Shown: positions 35,599-45,112, numbered from the stretch's first letter. The stretch: DNA of 64,000 nt from CAINVV01 sp964506325 (GCA_964506325.1 CAZDLO010000001.1:1-64000), one strand, 5' to 3'. Notes: generated by a model not told the origin, from the letters alone. Made by a program: numbers and translations.

Positions 35599-36690
35599 TC
35601 AGACATTTTTTTCTTCTGCCAGCATCACATCGGCAACAAACTGCCTGATCTGCTGCTCATCATTTTTCCTGCAGACAAGCAGGGTCTTCTGTGACTCCAC
35701 AACAATATAATCCTTAAGCCCCTGGATTACCGCAATTTTACCATCAGGGAGATTGACAATACAGCCCTCCGTATCATACAGAAAAATCTTCTTGCCTGAG
35801 ACAGCATTCCCATTTTTATCCAGCGGATGGTTTTCATACAAAGAACCCCAGGTGCCCAAATCAGACCAACCGAAATCTGCTGTCAGAACATAAACATTGT
35901 CAGCTTTTTCCATAATCCCGTAGTCAATCGATATATTGGGACATTCGGAATAGGTCTTGTTGATGAAGAAGCATTCGTCCGGAGTATTGATCAGTTTTCT
36001 GCCGTTTTCGAAAAGAGAATTGACATCGGGAAGGTATTTTTCAAAAGCGTTTAAGATAGACTGAACTGTCCATACAAATAATCCTGAATTCCAAAAAAAC
36101 TCCCCTGTATCTATAAACACCTGGGCCATAGCACGATCTGGCTTTTCTGTAAAAGTCTTGACCTTGAACAAATTGCTAAAACTGTTAAATTCCGTTTTTT
36201 CGCTTACCTGTATATAGCCGTAACCAGTTTCAGGCCTGGAAGGCGTAATGCCCAGGGTAAGCAATACCTCTTTCTCCGCTGCAAATTGAAGTCCTTTGTC
36301 AATTTCGTTGAGGAAAAGGTCTTCTTTGAGAATCAGATGATCTGATGGAGAGACAACTATTTTTGCTGTGGGGCAAATACTCTGAATTTTATAGGCAGCA
36401 TAGGCAATACATGGTGCTGTATTCCTTCTAAGGGGTTCAAGTAAAACCTGCGTTTCACTGACAAGAGGCAGTTGGTCCATAACCAGTTCTTTATAGCTCT
36501 CGCTGGTTACGATATAAATATTCTCAACGGGCATTATCCGGTTAAATCGCTCAAATGTCAGTTGCAATAAGGTTTTGCCGATTCCAAGAATATCAATAAA
36601 CTGCTTGGGCCGGTCAGCAGTGCTTAATGGCCAGAATCTGCTGCCGATTCCACCTGCCATTATGACGCAATAATTTTTACAATTTCCCAT
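35599..36690 (-). CDS. manC: mannose-1-phosphate guanylyltransferase
   Basis: A 363-residue nucleotidyltransferase. It has the pyrophosphorylase signature MAGGIGSRFWPLSTADRPKQ, the active-site segment VSPSDHLI, FTEKPD, and FFWNSGLFVW. It forms GDP-mannose from GTP and mannose-1-phosphate for glycan synthesis. ATG 36690 is preferred to the TTG at 36696. The fused isomerase domain of longer ManC proteins is absent, so this is the single-function form. Confidence 0.9.
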   Translation of the reverse strand: MGNCKNYCVIMAGGIGSRFWPLSTADRPKQFIDILGIGKTLLQLTFERFNRIMPVENIYIVTSESYKELVMDQLPLVSETQVLLEPLRRNTAPCIAYAAYKIQSICPTAKIVVSPSDHLILKEDLFLNEIDKGLQFAAEKEVLLTLGITPSRPETGYGYIQVSEKTEFNSFSNLFKVKTFTEKPDRAMAQVFIDTGEFFWNSGLFVWTVQSILNAFEKYLPDVNSLFENGRKLINTPDECFFINKTYSECPNISIDYGIMEKADNVYVLTADFGWSDLGTWGSLYENHPLDKNGNAVSGKKIFLYDTEGCIVNLPDGKIAVIQGLKDYIVVESQKTLLVCRKNDEQQIRQFVADVMLAEEKNV

Positions 36691-36706
36691 GGTCAACTGT
36701 TTGTCT

Positions 36707-36714
36707 CAAAAGTA
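36707..36714 (-). promoter_or_regulatory. possible -7 element for manC
   Basis: TACTTTTG on the minus strand matches TAnnTTTG exactly and lies 17 nt upstream of the chosen manC ATG. No TTTG was found at the expected -33 distance, and the implied leader would be very short. Confidence 0.3.
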
Positions 36715-36811
36715 GATTTTTTTTCTGAATTTATTCATTTCGTTCCTGTTACGGACAACAAATAGTTCCAAGCCATTGTTTAAATAATTTGTATTTTTAT
36801 AAAAAAATTTC

Positions 36812-37552
36812 ATGAAGGTATTCAACGAAATCGGTAATTACTTTTTGTTGATGTATCGGGTCTTCAGTAAGCCGGAAAGGAGCCGGATTTACTGGCAGCA
36901 GTTGTTGTTGGAAATTGAAAAGCTGGGGATTCATTCAGTAGGGATTGTTGCAATAATCTCAGTCTTTATGGGTGGAATTATTACATTACAACTTACATAC
37001 AATATGTCCAGTCCGCTAATGCCAACATACCTGATTGGGCTTGGCAACCGTGATACCCTTATACTGGAATTTTCCTGCACCATCCTTAGCCTGATGCTTG
37101 CCGGAAAAGTGGGGTCCAACATTGCTTCCGAGATTGGAAGTATGAGGGTTACAGAGCAAATCGACTCCCTTGAACTGATGGGGGTCAACTCTGCTTCCTT
37201 CCTGATCCTTCCCAAAATCATAGCTGTAGTCTTAATGAGCCCTGTCCTGTTTATCCTGAGTGTTTTCTGTGGAATTATCGGCGGACTAATTGCCGGACCT
37301 GTTACAGGAGTTGTCACTGTGGCAGAATACATGGGTGGTATCAGAACACTTTTCGTGCCCTATTATGTTACTTTTTCAATGATAAAAACCCTGGTTTTCG
37401 GCTTTTTGATCGCCTCCGTTGCCTCATACCAGGGTTACAACGTACAGGGTGGTGCACTGGAGGTTGGCCGTGCCAGTACCAGTTCAGTGGTAAATACAAG
37501 CATCCTGATTCTTTTCTTTGATCTGGTGCTTACTCAATTACTGTTCAAATGA
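36812..37552 (+). CDS. mlaE: MlaE/YrbE-type ABC transporter permease
   Basis: A 246-residue permease with five membrane helices and the MlaE motifs FSCTILSLMLAGKVGSNIAS and GSMRVTEQIDSLELMGVNSA. It is the inner-membrane part of a phospholipid/sterol-type transport system that maintains outer membrane lipid asymmetry. Its stop overlaps the ATPase start by 4 nt. No MlaD-type substrate-binding protein is next to it here. Confidence 0.9.
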   Translation: MKVFNEIGNYFLLMYRVFSKPERSRIYWQQLLLEIEKLGIHSVGIVAIISVFMGGIITLQLTYNMSSPLMPTYLIGLGNRDTLILEFSCTILSLMLAGKVGSNIASEIGSMRVTEQIDSLELMGVNSASFLILPKIIAVVLMSPVLFILSVFCGIIGGLIAGPVTGVVTVAEYMGGIRTLFVPYYVTFSMIKTLVFGFLIASVASYQGYNVQGGALEVGRASTSSVVNTSILILFFDLVLTQLLFK

Positions 37553-38319
37553 TTGAGATTAAAAATATAAGGAAATCTTTCGAGAACAGAGAGATCCTTA
37601 AAAACATTACAACTGTTTTTGAAAAAGGGAAAACAAACCTGATTATTGGTCAGAGTGGATCAGGTAAGACTGTTCTGCTAAAATCAATTGTCCGGCTTCT
37701 TGAAGTAGATGAGGGTGAGATTCTGTTCGACGGCAGGGATATCAGGCGAATGACATTCCATGATCTCAGGGGATTGCGGCAGGAGATGGGAATGGTATTC
37801 CAGGGAGGGGCGCTGTTTGACTCTCTTGATGTTGCAGGCAATGTCAAGTTTCCAATGGATATGTTTACCAACATGACCACCGGTGAAAAAAACAAGCACG
37901 TCGACTTTTGCCTGGAAAGGGTTAACATCAAGGGATCCAATCATCTTTATCCCTCTGAGATATCCGGAGGCATGCGTAAAAGAGTTGCAATCGCCAGGGC
38001 CATAGCGCTTAATCCTAAATATCTTTTCTGTGACGAACCAAATTCAGGCCTTGATCCTGTTACATCCATTCTGATAGATAACCTTATCAAGGAAATCACA
38101 GTGGAATATGATATTACGACCCTGATCAATACACATGATATGAATTCTGTCATGGAGATTGGGGATAACATTTTATTTATCTCCGAAGGGGAAAATGGAT
38201 GGGAGGGGAACAGCACACAGGTATTGTTTACACGAAATATGAAACTGAACGAATTTGTCTTTGCATCACCGTTGTCAAAGCGGATTCGTAATCTGAAACA
38301 GAGGGAGGACGATGAATGA
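37549..38319 (+). CDS. mlaF: MlaF-type ABC transporter ATP-binding protein
   Basis: A 256-residue ATPase with Walker A GQSGSGKT, Q-loop FQGGALFDSL, signature ISGGMRKRVAIARA and Walker B LFCDEPNSGLDP followed by the switch His in INTHDMNSV. It pairs with the MlaE-like permease just upstream, with a 4-nt overlap at both ends of the gene. The FQGGALFDSLDV segment is typical of the MlaF subfamily. Confidence 0.9.
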   Translation: MIEIKNIRKSFENREILKNITTVFEKGKTNLIIGQSGSGKTVLLKSIVRLLEVDEGEILFDGRDIRRMTFHDLRGLRQEMGMVFQGGALFDSLDVAGNVKFPMDMFTNMTTGEKNKHVDFCLERVNIKGSNHLYPSEISGGMRKRVAIARAIALNPKYLFCDEPNSGLDPVTSILIDNLIKEITVEYDITTLINTHDMNSVMEIGDNILFISEGENGWEGNSTQVLFTRNMKLNEFVFASPLSKRIRNLKQREDDE

Positions 38320-38747
38320 GAAACCATTTCGCCATTTATTTTATTGTATTGTTTACCTTCCTGGCATGTTCCGGAGAGAGCGTACCCGAAGGGATTCTTC
38401 CAAGGAAGAAAATGGTGCCGATTTTGGTAGACATCCATCTTGCAGATGCAATCAATGCCCAGAAATACAACCTGTCGATGATCAGGGATAGCCTGTCTGA
38501 GGATCTTTACCTTTCAATCTGTAAAAAATACAAGGTTGAACGGCCTGAGATCGAAAATTCGCTGTTGTGGTACGGGAAAAATACCAGGGCATTTATGCCG
38601 GTCTACGACGAGGTATTAAACGTTTTGAGTGAAATGGAGGTAAAAGCAAAAAGTGACACAATCAGGCCGGGTGGCTTAAGCCTGGATACAACAAAAGTAA
38701 AAAACCCACCTCCTTCCCCTTCAAACCCTGCTCCAACACTTCAATAA
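38316..38747 (+). CDS. DUF4296 lipoprotein
   Basis: A 143-residue lipoprotein with lipobox FTFLACS. The core IPRKKMVPILVDIHLADAI-type helix and the following YNLSMIRDSLSEDLYLSICKKY segment are characteristic of DUF4296, a Bacteroidota family of unknown function. The C-terminal ~25 residues are Pro/Ser-rich. It is coupled to mlaF by a 4-nt overlap, so a link to lipid transport is plausible but unproven. Confidence 0.75.
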   Translation: MRNHFAIYFIVLFTFLACSGESVPEGILPRKKMVPILVDIHLADAINAQKYNLSMIRDSLSEDLYLSICKKYKVERPEIENSLLWYGKNTRAFMPVYDEVLNVLSEMEVKAKSDTIRPGGLSLDTTKVKNPPPSPSNPAPTLQ

Positions 38748-38768
38748 GGTTTCCTGATAAAATGGTTC

Positions 38769-39962
38769 ATGCGTAAAATTTCTGCTCACTTCATCCTGGA
38801 TGGTCGGGGTAAATCATACAACAAAGGGATATTAACTGTTGACGAAAACGGGACTATTGTTGATATTCACGACACTCATGGAATCCTGAACGAATCGGCA
38901 GGAGTGGAATTCTTTAGCGGGATTTTGGTCCCGGGATTCGTCAACGCTCATTGTCACCTGGAATTGTCACACATGAAGAGTCGGTTTGACGAGGGGGAAG
39001 GGTTTGTCGCTTTCATCAAACAAGTGACACAGAGCAGGAACAATGATCCGGCCAAGATCTTACTTGCCGCACAAAATGCCGATTTGCAGATGTACAAAAA
39101 CGGAATTGTAGCAGTTGGAGATATTTCCAACGAAAGTTCTGTTTTTGAAGTAAAATATAGTTCAAAAATTAATTATTATACATTTATTGAGGCACTGGGT
39201 GTTGTGCCGGATCGAGCAGAAATGGCATTTGATCATGCCAAGTCTGCCCTGAAGGCAGCTGAACAAATGGGGTTAAAAGCTGGCATAGTGCCACATGCGC
39301 CGTATTCCATATCAAAACCACTATTTGAAGCAATCGCTGCGGAGGCAGTAAGAAATGATTCTATCTTATCCATTCACAGCCAGGAGACTACAGAAGAAGA
39401 TGAGTTGTTCAGAACTGGTAGCGGTGGAATTGCCGGGCATTTGCAGGACAACCTCTCCATTGACACCTCATTCTTTTGTCCAACCGGTGAAAGTGCCCTG
39501 TACAGTACGCTCCGATTCCTTCCATCTGTGAACAACCTGTTGTTGGTTCATAATCTCAACACTTCACAATCTGACATCGATTTTATTGCCAAGGTGCGAA
39601 TGCTCTGTAAAACGTGGTTTGTTCTCTGCCCTGCCTCAAATCTTTACATTCAGAACAAGCTTCCGGACATAGGTCTGCTGAGGGAAAACCAACTCCAGAT
39701 TTGTCTTGGAACTGATAGCCTGGGATCGAACCACCAGCTTTCCATTCTTGAGGAAATGAGAATAATCCAGTCGGCCTATCCGGACCTTCCACTCAGTGAA
39801 CTTATAACCTGGGCCACTTTCAATGGAGCAACTGCACTGAAAATGGCGGATTGGGCGGGCTCAATTGAGGTCGGAAAGCGGCCCGGGCTCAATTTGCTGA
39901 CAGGTCTCAATATGAATGAAAAAAAACTTCAGTCTTCAACAAGGGTGAAAAAAATAGGCTAA
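38769..39962 (+). CDS. amidohydrolase-family deaminase-like protein
   Basis: A 397-residue metal-dependent hydrolase of the amidohydrolase superfamily (MtaD/SsnA branch). Metal ligands are seen in NAHCHLELSH (HxH), SIHSQETTEE and LGTDSLGSN, with VPHAPYSIS before. It probably deaminates or hydrolyses a purine-like or thioadenosine-type compound; a futalosine-type menaquinone intermediate is another option. The sequence does not decide between them. It lies between the DUF4296 lipoprotein and radical SAM genes in one direction. Confidence 0.75.
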   Translation: MRKISAHFILDGRGKSYNKGILTVDENGTIVDIHDTHGILNESAGVEFFSGILVPGFVNAHCHLELSHMKSRFDEGEGFVAFIKQVTQSRNNDPAKILLAAQNADLQMYKNGIVAVGDISNESSVFEVKYSSKINYYTFIEALGVVPDRAEMAFDHAKSALKAAEQMGLKAGIVPHAPYSISKPLFEAIAAEAVRNDSILSIHSQETTEEDELFRTGSGGIAGHLQDNLSIDTSFFCPTGESALYSTLRFLPSVNNLLLVHNLNTSQSDIDFIAKVRMLCKTWFVLCPASNLYIQNKLPDIGLLRENQLQICLGTDSLGSNHQLSILEEMRIIQSAYPDLPLSELITWATFNGATALKMADWAGSIEVGKRPGLNLLTGLNMNEKKLQSSTRVKKIG

Positions 39963-39988
39963 GGAAAATAATCTGAGGAAACAATTCT

Positions 39989-40771
39989 ATGGCAACATTT
40001 CTTTTTGATCAAATTATATTCGGACCGGTAATCAGCCGCAGATTAGGAATTTCGCTGGGAATCAACCTGCTTCCTGTCGATGCCAAATTGTGTTCGTTTG
40101 ATTGCATTTATTGTGAGTGCGGCTGGAATCCGGAAAGGAAAAATCAAAGAATTCTTTTGCCGGCGAGGGATAATATCCGGTCATTACTCAGGCAGAAACT
40201 GCTTGAGATGGCAGCCGAGTCACAACTACCGGATGTCATCACCTTTGCAGGCAACGGGGAGCCAACTCTCCATCCGGAATTCGAGGGCATTATAGATGAT
40301 ACGATCCAATTAAGGGATGAACTTTCCCCTAAATCAAGAATAGCAGTGCTGTCCAACTCTACCACATTACAAAAACCAGGTGTTGTGAAAGCCCTGAAGA
40401 GAGTGGATGACAATATCCTGAAGCTGGATTCAGGAGTATTGGAAACCATCCTTTTGCTGAATAAACCTGTAGGAAGGTTTAATCTTGAAAAGATGGTTGT
40501 TCAGCTTAAACAGTTCAAGGGAGCGGTCACTATCCAAACTATGTTTTTGAGAGGAACATTCAATGGGATGGAAGTAGATAATACCACTTTTAAAGAAATT
40601 GAAAAATGGATTGGTCTGCTGAAGGAAATCCAACCCGGGATGGTGATGATTTACTCCATAGCGCGAGATACTCCGGCTGAAAACCTTGTTGGAATCCCTC
40701 TGTCTGAACTTGAAGAAATTGCTGCCAGGGTGCAGTTTGAAACCTCAATACCTGTTCAGGTAAGCGCTTAA
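39989..40771 (+). CDS. radical SAM protein
   Basis: A 260-residue radical SAM enzyme. The cluster motif is CSFDCIYCECG (CxxxCxxC), preceded by RRLGISLGINLLP, and the GNGEPTLHPEF segment is the SAM-binding GGE-type motif. The short length and this N-terminus match the uncharacterised radical SAM family seen near wybutosine-like proteins (YfkB/COG0731 type). The substrate is unknown. It follows the amidohydrolase by 26 nt. Confidence 0.8.
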   Translation: MATFLFDQIIFGPVISRRLGISLGINLLPVDAKLCSFDCIYCECGWNPERKNQRILLPARDNIRSLLRQKLLEMAAESQLPDVITFAGNGEPTLHPEFEGIIDDTIQLRDELSPKSRIAVLSNSTTLQKPGVVKALKRVDDNILKLDSGVLETILLLNKPVGRFNLEKMVVQLKQFKGAVTIQTMFLRGTFNGMEVDNTTFKEIEKWIGLLKEIQPGMVMIYSIARDTPAENLVGIPLSELEEIAARVQFETSIPVQVSA

Positions 40772-40786
40772 TATTTATTTCAGGTT

Positions 40787-41503
40787 ATGCAGATAGAAAT
40801 TTTACAATTAACGGAAGGTGCCAGGAAGGCAAAAGGAACCACTGTAGTTATCGATGTATTCAGGGCATTTTCAACAGCGTGTTACCTGGCTGCTGCCGGA
40901 GCCTCACGGATTATTCCCGTCGAACAGGTAGAGGAGGCTTTCCAAATGAAAGCAATGCTGCCTGAAGCCATCCTTTTAGGTGAAAGGAGTGAGAAAAAAG
41001 TGGAAGGGTTCGACTATGGAAACTCTCCGACACACATCTTCAGCAATGATTTTACCGGCAAGACCATTATCATGACTACAAGTTCCGGTACCAAAGGGTT
41101 GATGAATGCATCAGGTGCAAGCGAAATCCTCACCGGGAGCTTTGTCAATGCAGGAGCCATCGTCCGTTACCTGCAAAAAACCGGTCCGGCCTGGGTAAGC
41201 CTGGTTTGCATGGGATATGAAGGAGACAGGCCAACCCAGGAAGACACGTTTCTGGCTGAATACGTTAGAGACAGAATCCTGGGTCTTAACCCTGATTTCG
41301 ACCGGATGAAAGAGATTCTCAGGACTGGCGACGGCGCCAGGTTGTTGGATCCGGCTAACAGTACCTGGTCTCCTGCCCGGGATTTTGAATTGTGCCTGGA
41401 CCTTGACAGATTCAATTTCAATCTTCGCCTGGGGGAGGAAAAAATTGAGCATAACAACATAAGCCATATTGTAAAAGTTCTTACAAAAGTTGAAGTTTTC
41501 TAA
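40787..41503 (+). CDS. comB: 2-phosphosulfolactate phosphatase-like protein
   Basis: A 238-residue member of the ComB family, with VVIDVFRAFSTACYLAAAGA, LLGERSEKKVEGFDYGNSPT and MTTSSGTKGL. The family dephosphorylates 2-phosphosulfolactate in coenzyme M synthesis, and homologues in Bacteroidota have been linked to sulfolactate/sulfonate metabolism. It starts 15 nt after the radical SAM gene. The actual phosphate substrate here is unproven. Confidence 0.85.
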   Translation: MQIEILQLTEGARKAKGTTVVIDVFRAFSTACYLAAAGASRIIPVEQVEEAFQMKAMLPEAILLGERSEKKVEGFDYGNSPTHIFSNDFTGKTIIMTTSSGTKGLMNASGASEILTGSFVNAGAIVRYLQKTGPAWVSLVCMGYEGDRPTQEDTFLAEYVRDRILGLNPDFDRMKEILRTGDGARLLDPANSTWSPARDFELCLDLDRFNFNLRLGEEKIEHNNISHIVKVLTKVEVF

Positions 41504-41577
41504 TCCAGGTATGGAATTATTCTATTTAATTTAAAGATTGAATTATAAATGTCATATTGGTTTTATATTAATGATTT

Positions 41578-42750
41578 ATGAAGAAATATAATTTTGATGA
41601 AATTATCCAGCGAAAAGGAACTGACTGTGAAAAATATGATCAGCTCGATAAATTCTTCGGAAATGCAAATGCCATTCCGCTTTGGGTGGCAGACAGTGAT
41701 TTCAGGGTGCCTGACTTTATAACTGCTTCCATCAGGTATCGTACCGATCATGAAATTTATGCTTACTCCTACCGCCCTGAAGGGTACTATAATTCAATCA
41801 TAAACTGGCAGAAGAAAATGCACGACTGGCAGATTGAACGTGAAATGATCCTGCCCACTCAGGGCGTTGTAGCTACTCTTTCCGCTATTATTATGGCATA
41901 TACACAAGCAGGGGAGAAGGTTATAGTACAGCCTCCGGTATACACTCCTTTCTTCACCTGTGTTAAAGATTGTGGCCGCCTCGTTGTCGAGAATCCACTG
42001 GTAGAAACGGATGGATATTATACTTTTGATTTTGACGATCTTACCCGGAAAATTGACAAGGATACACGGCTGCTTATTCTGTGCAATCCCCATAACCCTG
42101 TAGGAAGAGTTTGGACTAAAGAAGAACTTTCACAATTGGGTGATATATGTTTAAAAAACAATATTTTGATCGTATCGGATGAAATTCACTCTGACCTAAT
42201 TTTTAACGGATATAAGCACACACCTCTGCCTACAATTTCAAGCGAGCTGGCAAATAATTGCATTGTTTGTATGGCCCCGAGTAAAACCTTCAATATTGCC
42301 GGACTTGCGACATCCTACGTCATTATCCCGAACAGGAAGATCAGGCAGCAATACGATCATTTTTTGCATATGCTTCATTTAAAAAGCGGTAACCTCTTTG
42401 GGAATGTTGCCCTTGAAGCTGCCTATAGCCATGGTATGGAATGGGTAAGACAGCAGAATGCTTACCTGGAGGCCAACCGTGATTACCTGATAGGTTTTAT
42501 CCGTGGAAAGATGCCTAAGCTGAAAATGTCTTTTACAGAAGCTACTTACCTGGCCTGGATTGACTTCCGGGAGTATGGAATGGATGAATTGGTATTGAAC
42601 AGGCTTCTTATTGACCGGGCAGAAGTTGTATTGAACAAGGGATCGATTTATGGCAACCAGGGGACAGGATTCTTCAGGCTGAATTTTGCCTGTCCGAGGC
42701 AAACGCTCGAGGAGGCTATGATAAGGATAGAGGCTGTGTTAGGCGGATAG
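41578..42750 (+). CDS. PatB/MalY-type PLP-dependent aminotransferase or C-S lyase
   Basis: A 390-residue fold-type I PLP enzyme. The PLP lysine lies in APSKTFNIAGL, with LCNPHNPVGRVW and VSDEIHSDLIF as cofactor-binding motifs. These and the MalY/PatB-type N-terminus (FDEIIQRKGTDCEKYDQLDK) indicate the cystathionine beta-lyase branch. Likely chemistry is C-S cleavage of cystathionine or cysteine conjugates, although aminotransferase activity also occurs in the family. Confidence 0.85.
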   Translation: MKKYNFDEIIQRKGTDCEKYDQLDKFFGNANAIPLWVADSDFRVPDFITASIRYRTDHEIYAYSYRPEGYYNSIINWQKKMHDWQIEREMILPTQGVVATLSAIIMAYTQAGEKVIVQPPVYTPFFTCVKDCGRLVVENPLVETDGYYTFDFDDLTRKIDKDTRLLILCNPHNPVGRVWTKEELSQLGDICLKNNILIVSDEIHSDLIFNGYKHTPLPTISSELANNCIVCMAPSKTFNIAGLATSYVIIPNRKIRQQYDHFLHMLHLKSGNLFGNVALEAAYSHGMEWVRQQNAYLEANRDYLIGFIRGKMPKLKMSFTEATYLAWIDFREYGMDELVLNRLLIDRAEVVLNKGSIYGNQGTGFFRLNFACPRQTLEEAMIRIEAVLGG

Positions 42751-42837
42751 ATAATTGGCTTTTCCGGTACTTTGTATAGATTGGGCGAGGGGTAATTTCC
42801 CGGATCACCTGTTTTCGCATATTTACATCAGTCGAAA

Positions 42838-43821
42838 CTATTTCGATCTCGACAAAACTTTGCCGGCGAATATCCTTAGTTCATCTTTAGCTGCGTCGGG
42901 GACATTGAGTTGGTCCAGGGATGTGAGGGCATTGTCATAAAAAGTTCTCATCAGGGTTCTGGTCTTCTCGGCAGCACCGGTTCTTGTAAAAATTTCTCTT
43001 ACGGCTTCAATTTTTTCGGCTGCATCAAAATCCTTTTTGCCAATCCAATCCTCCAATTCGGACCGATTTTCCTGATCACTTATTTCCAGTGCTTTGAGAA
43101 GGATGAAAGTCTTTTTGTTTTCAGTGATGTCTCCTCCAATTTTTTTCCCAAAGGATTTCTCATCTCCGTAAACATCCAGCCAGTCATCCTGAAGCTGGAA
43201 TGCTGTTCCGATATTTATTCCGTAATCATAGAGAAGCTGACATTCAGTTTTCGATGCACCAGCCAGAATGGCCCCGGTTTTAAGACTACAACCGATAAGA
43301 ACTGCAGTTTTTAACCTGATCATTTCAAGGTATTCCGGAATTGAAACAAGGTTGTTGTTCTCAAATTCCATGTCAAGTTGCTGACCTTCACAAACTTCAA
43401 GTGCGGTTTCTGAAAAAAGGGATAAGACTTCAGAAAGATACCGTGGATCACACCTGGATAAAAATCTGAATGCCATGATCGACATAGCGTCTCCGCTTAA
43501 AATGGCACTGTTTTCACCGTATTTCACATGCACAGAGGGTAATCCCCTCCTGATAGCTGCATGATCCATTATGTCATCATGTAATAAAGTAAAGTTGTGG
43601 AAGAGTTCAATGGCAGCTGCTGCCGGAAAAAACTGTTCAGGACGGTCAGTGAAGAGTGATGCGGCATGCAGCAAAAGTACCGGTCGTATCCTTTTCCCTC
43701 CTTCGTTCAGGGAATAGGCGACAGGTTCATACAATTGCACCGGGGAGGCAGCCTGAATTGTGCGAATTTCTTCCTGGAATTTTAGTTCAAACGAATCAAG
43801 GAGATTTTGAAACCTGAGCAT
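42838..43821 (-). CDS. polyprenyl diphosphate synthase
   Basis: A 327-residue trans-isoprenyl diphosphate synthase. The first Asp-rich motif is LLHDDIMDHA and the second LQDDWLDVYGD, with GGKRIRPVL upstream for diphosphate binding. It builds a C15-C40-type chain for quinone or carrier-lipid synthesis; product length is not determined here. Its start lies 3 nt from the end of the bactofilin gene. Confidence 0.9.
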   Translation of the reverse strand: MLRFQNLLDSFELKFQEEIRTIQAASPVQLYEPVAYSLNEGGKRIRPVLLLHAASLFTDRPEQFFPAAAAIELFHNFTLLHDDIMDHAAIRRGLPSVHVKYGENSAILSGDAMSIMAFRFLSRCDPRYLSEVLSLFSETALEVCEGQQLDMEFENNNLVSIPEYLEMIRLKTAVLIGCSLKTGAILAGASKTECQLLYDYGINIGTAFQLQDDWLDVYGDEKSFGKKIGGDITENKKTFILLKALEISDQENRSELEDWIGKKDFDAAEKIEAVREIFTRTGAAEKTRTLMRTFYDNALTSLDQLNVPDAAKDELRIFAGKVLSRSK

Positions 43822-43824
43822 AGC

Positions 43825-44205
43825 TTACCTCTCATCAGAGTCTGAATCGGAAATGGCGTATTCTTCATTGATCATTTTGCAATGGCCAACAAACCGTGCA
43901 CCCGGTTCAACAGAAAGTTTTCCCATGGTGAGGTTTCCGGTAATAGAGGCAGTTCCTTTGAGGGAGAGAAGGTCTTTTACGATAATTTCACCTTTGACGA
44001 ATCCGAGTATTTCAGCACTGGAACAGCGGATAGTCCCATTTATTCTTGATTCCGGACCAACAACCACCCTGCCCTTGCAATCCAGGTCACCTTCCAGAAC
44101 CCCGTCAATACGAATATCACCGTTGGACTCAATATTCCCTTTTATCTTTGTGTCCTGAGCAATGGTATTCAGGGCTTTAACTTCGTTGATGATTGGTTTT
44201 GACAT
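43825..44205 (-). CDS. bactofilin
   Basis: A 126-residue polymer-forming cytoskeletal protein of DUF583. The core is a run of short beta repeats (DIRIDGVLEGDLDCKGRVVV, INGTIRCSSAEILGFVKGEI) that form the right-handed beta-helix, flanked by short disordered ends. Bactofilins assemble filaments at the inner face of the membrane and often organise cell-wall enzymes. It is transcribed with the polyprenyl synthase. Confidence 0.9.
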   Translation of the reverse strand: MSKPIINEVKALNTIAQDTKIKGNIESNGDIRIDGVLEGDLDCKGRVVVGPESRINGTIRCSSAEILGFVKGEIIVKDLLSLKGTASITGNLTMGKLSVEPGARFVGHCKMINEEYAISDSDSDER

Positions 44206-44281
44206 GTCTGTTTGTTTTGATCAATTATAAAACGCTGATGAAGGTAATAATTCGCCGGGATTTTATACGAAAATCAACAAC

Positions 44282-44302
44282 AAAAAAATCCCTCACGGGA
44301 TT
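44282..44302 (-). terminator. terminator downstream of rpmF
   Basis: On the minus strand AATCCC-GTGA-GGGATT is followed by a run of T residues (A-run 44282-44288 on the plus strand). It closes the yceD-rpmF unit before the bactofilin gene. Confidence 0.6.
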
Positions 44303-44351
44303 CCTTTGTAATTTTGCCTGCTAACAAAACACGTTTTTTAACGTCGTGAAA

Positions 44352-44537
44352 TTAGACTGAAGCTGTTTTTTCAATTGCCAGTTTACCCCTGTAATAACCG
44401 CATTCAGCGCAAACGGTATGATACCTTACAGCTGATCCGCAATTTGAACAGGATGAAATCTGTGCAGGTATTGCTTTGTCGTGAGTCCTGCGCTTATCTC
44501 TTCTCGTACTGGAGTGTTTGTGCTTAGGATGTGCCAT
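44352..44537 (-). CDS. rpmF: 50S ribosomal protein L32
   Basis: A 61-residue protein starting MAHPKHKHSSTRRDKRR, with zinc-ribbon cysteines in CSNCGSAVRYHTVCAECGYY. Length and sequence are normal for bL32. It follows yceD by 17 nt, the usual pairing in bacteria, but the plsX/fabH genes that often come next are absent here. Confidence 0.95.
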   Translation of the reverse strand: MAHPKHKHSSTRRDKRRTHDKAIPAQISSCSNCGSAVRYHTVCAECGYYRGKLAIEKTASV

Positions 44538-44554
44538 TTTTAATAAACTTTACT

Positions 44555-45088
44555 TTAATTACCAATAATTTTTTTTAACTCATTCCATCTCGGGTCATCC
44601 GGTTCTTTTAATGAATTGCCATGGTATCTAAGTTCTTCCAGTTTAGTTATCATTACCGGATCACATAGGCTTTTACCGTCTTCTCCATCAGGATGAATTC
44701 TCCGGATTGGCAAACTTAAAATTACGAATTCATAGATATACTGCGCAATTTCAACCTGAAAGTCGGTGGGATGAAGATAGATCATCTCTGCTTCATCTTC
44801 GACAGGTTTCTCACTGAATTTGACCAACAGTTCTCTGTTGCTTTCAACAGGGTAATTAAAATTTTCCAGGCACCGGTCACAGATCAGCGATACAACTCCT
44901 TTGATTGAAAAAGTCAGCCTAAGATAAGTAGTTCGTTTTTCAAGGTCAACCAGGATTGCCAACTCTCCGTTTCCTACTTCTGAATTCTCAAACTCAGCAA
45001 AAAACCGATCATCGACTGTAAAATCAAACTGATGCTTCCCTTCACTCAATCCTGAAAACGGAAGGGTGTATTGCGAAAGGTAGTTCAT
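44555..45088 (-). CDS. DUF177 protein, YceD-like
   Basis: A 177-residue protein of the YceD/DUF177 family, with the conserved CDRCLENFNYPVE segment. In plants and bacteria this family is linked to 23S rRNA accumulation, and the gene regularly precedes rpmF. ATG 45088 (MNYLSQYTLPF) is chosen over 45115 because the promoter at 45113-45145 predicts a transcript starting near 45106. Confidence 0.8.
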   Translation of the reverse strand: MNYLSQYTLPFSGLSEGKHQFDFTVDDRFFAEFENSEVGNGELAILVDLEKRTTYLRLTFSIKGVVSLICDRCLENFNYPVESNRELLVKFSEKPVEDEAEMIYLHPTDFQVEIAQYIYEFVILSLPIRRIHPDGEDGKSLCDPVMITKLEELRYHGNSLKEPDDPRWNELKKIIGN

Positions 45089-45112
45089 AATTATCCCTCT
45101 TAAAAAGCTTGG

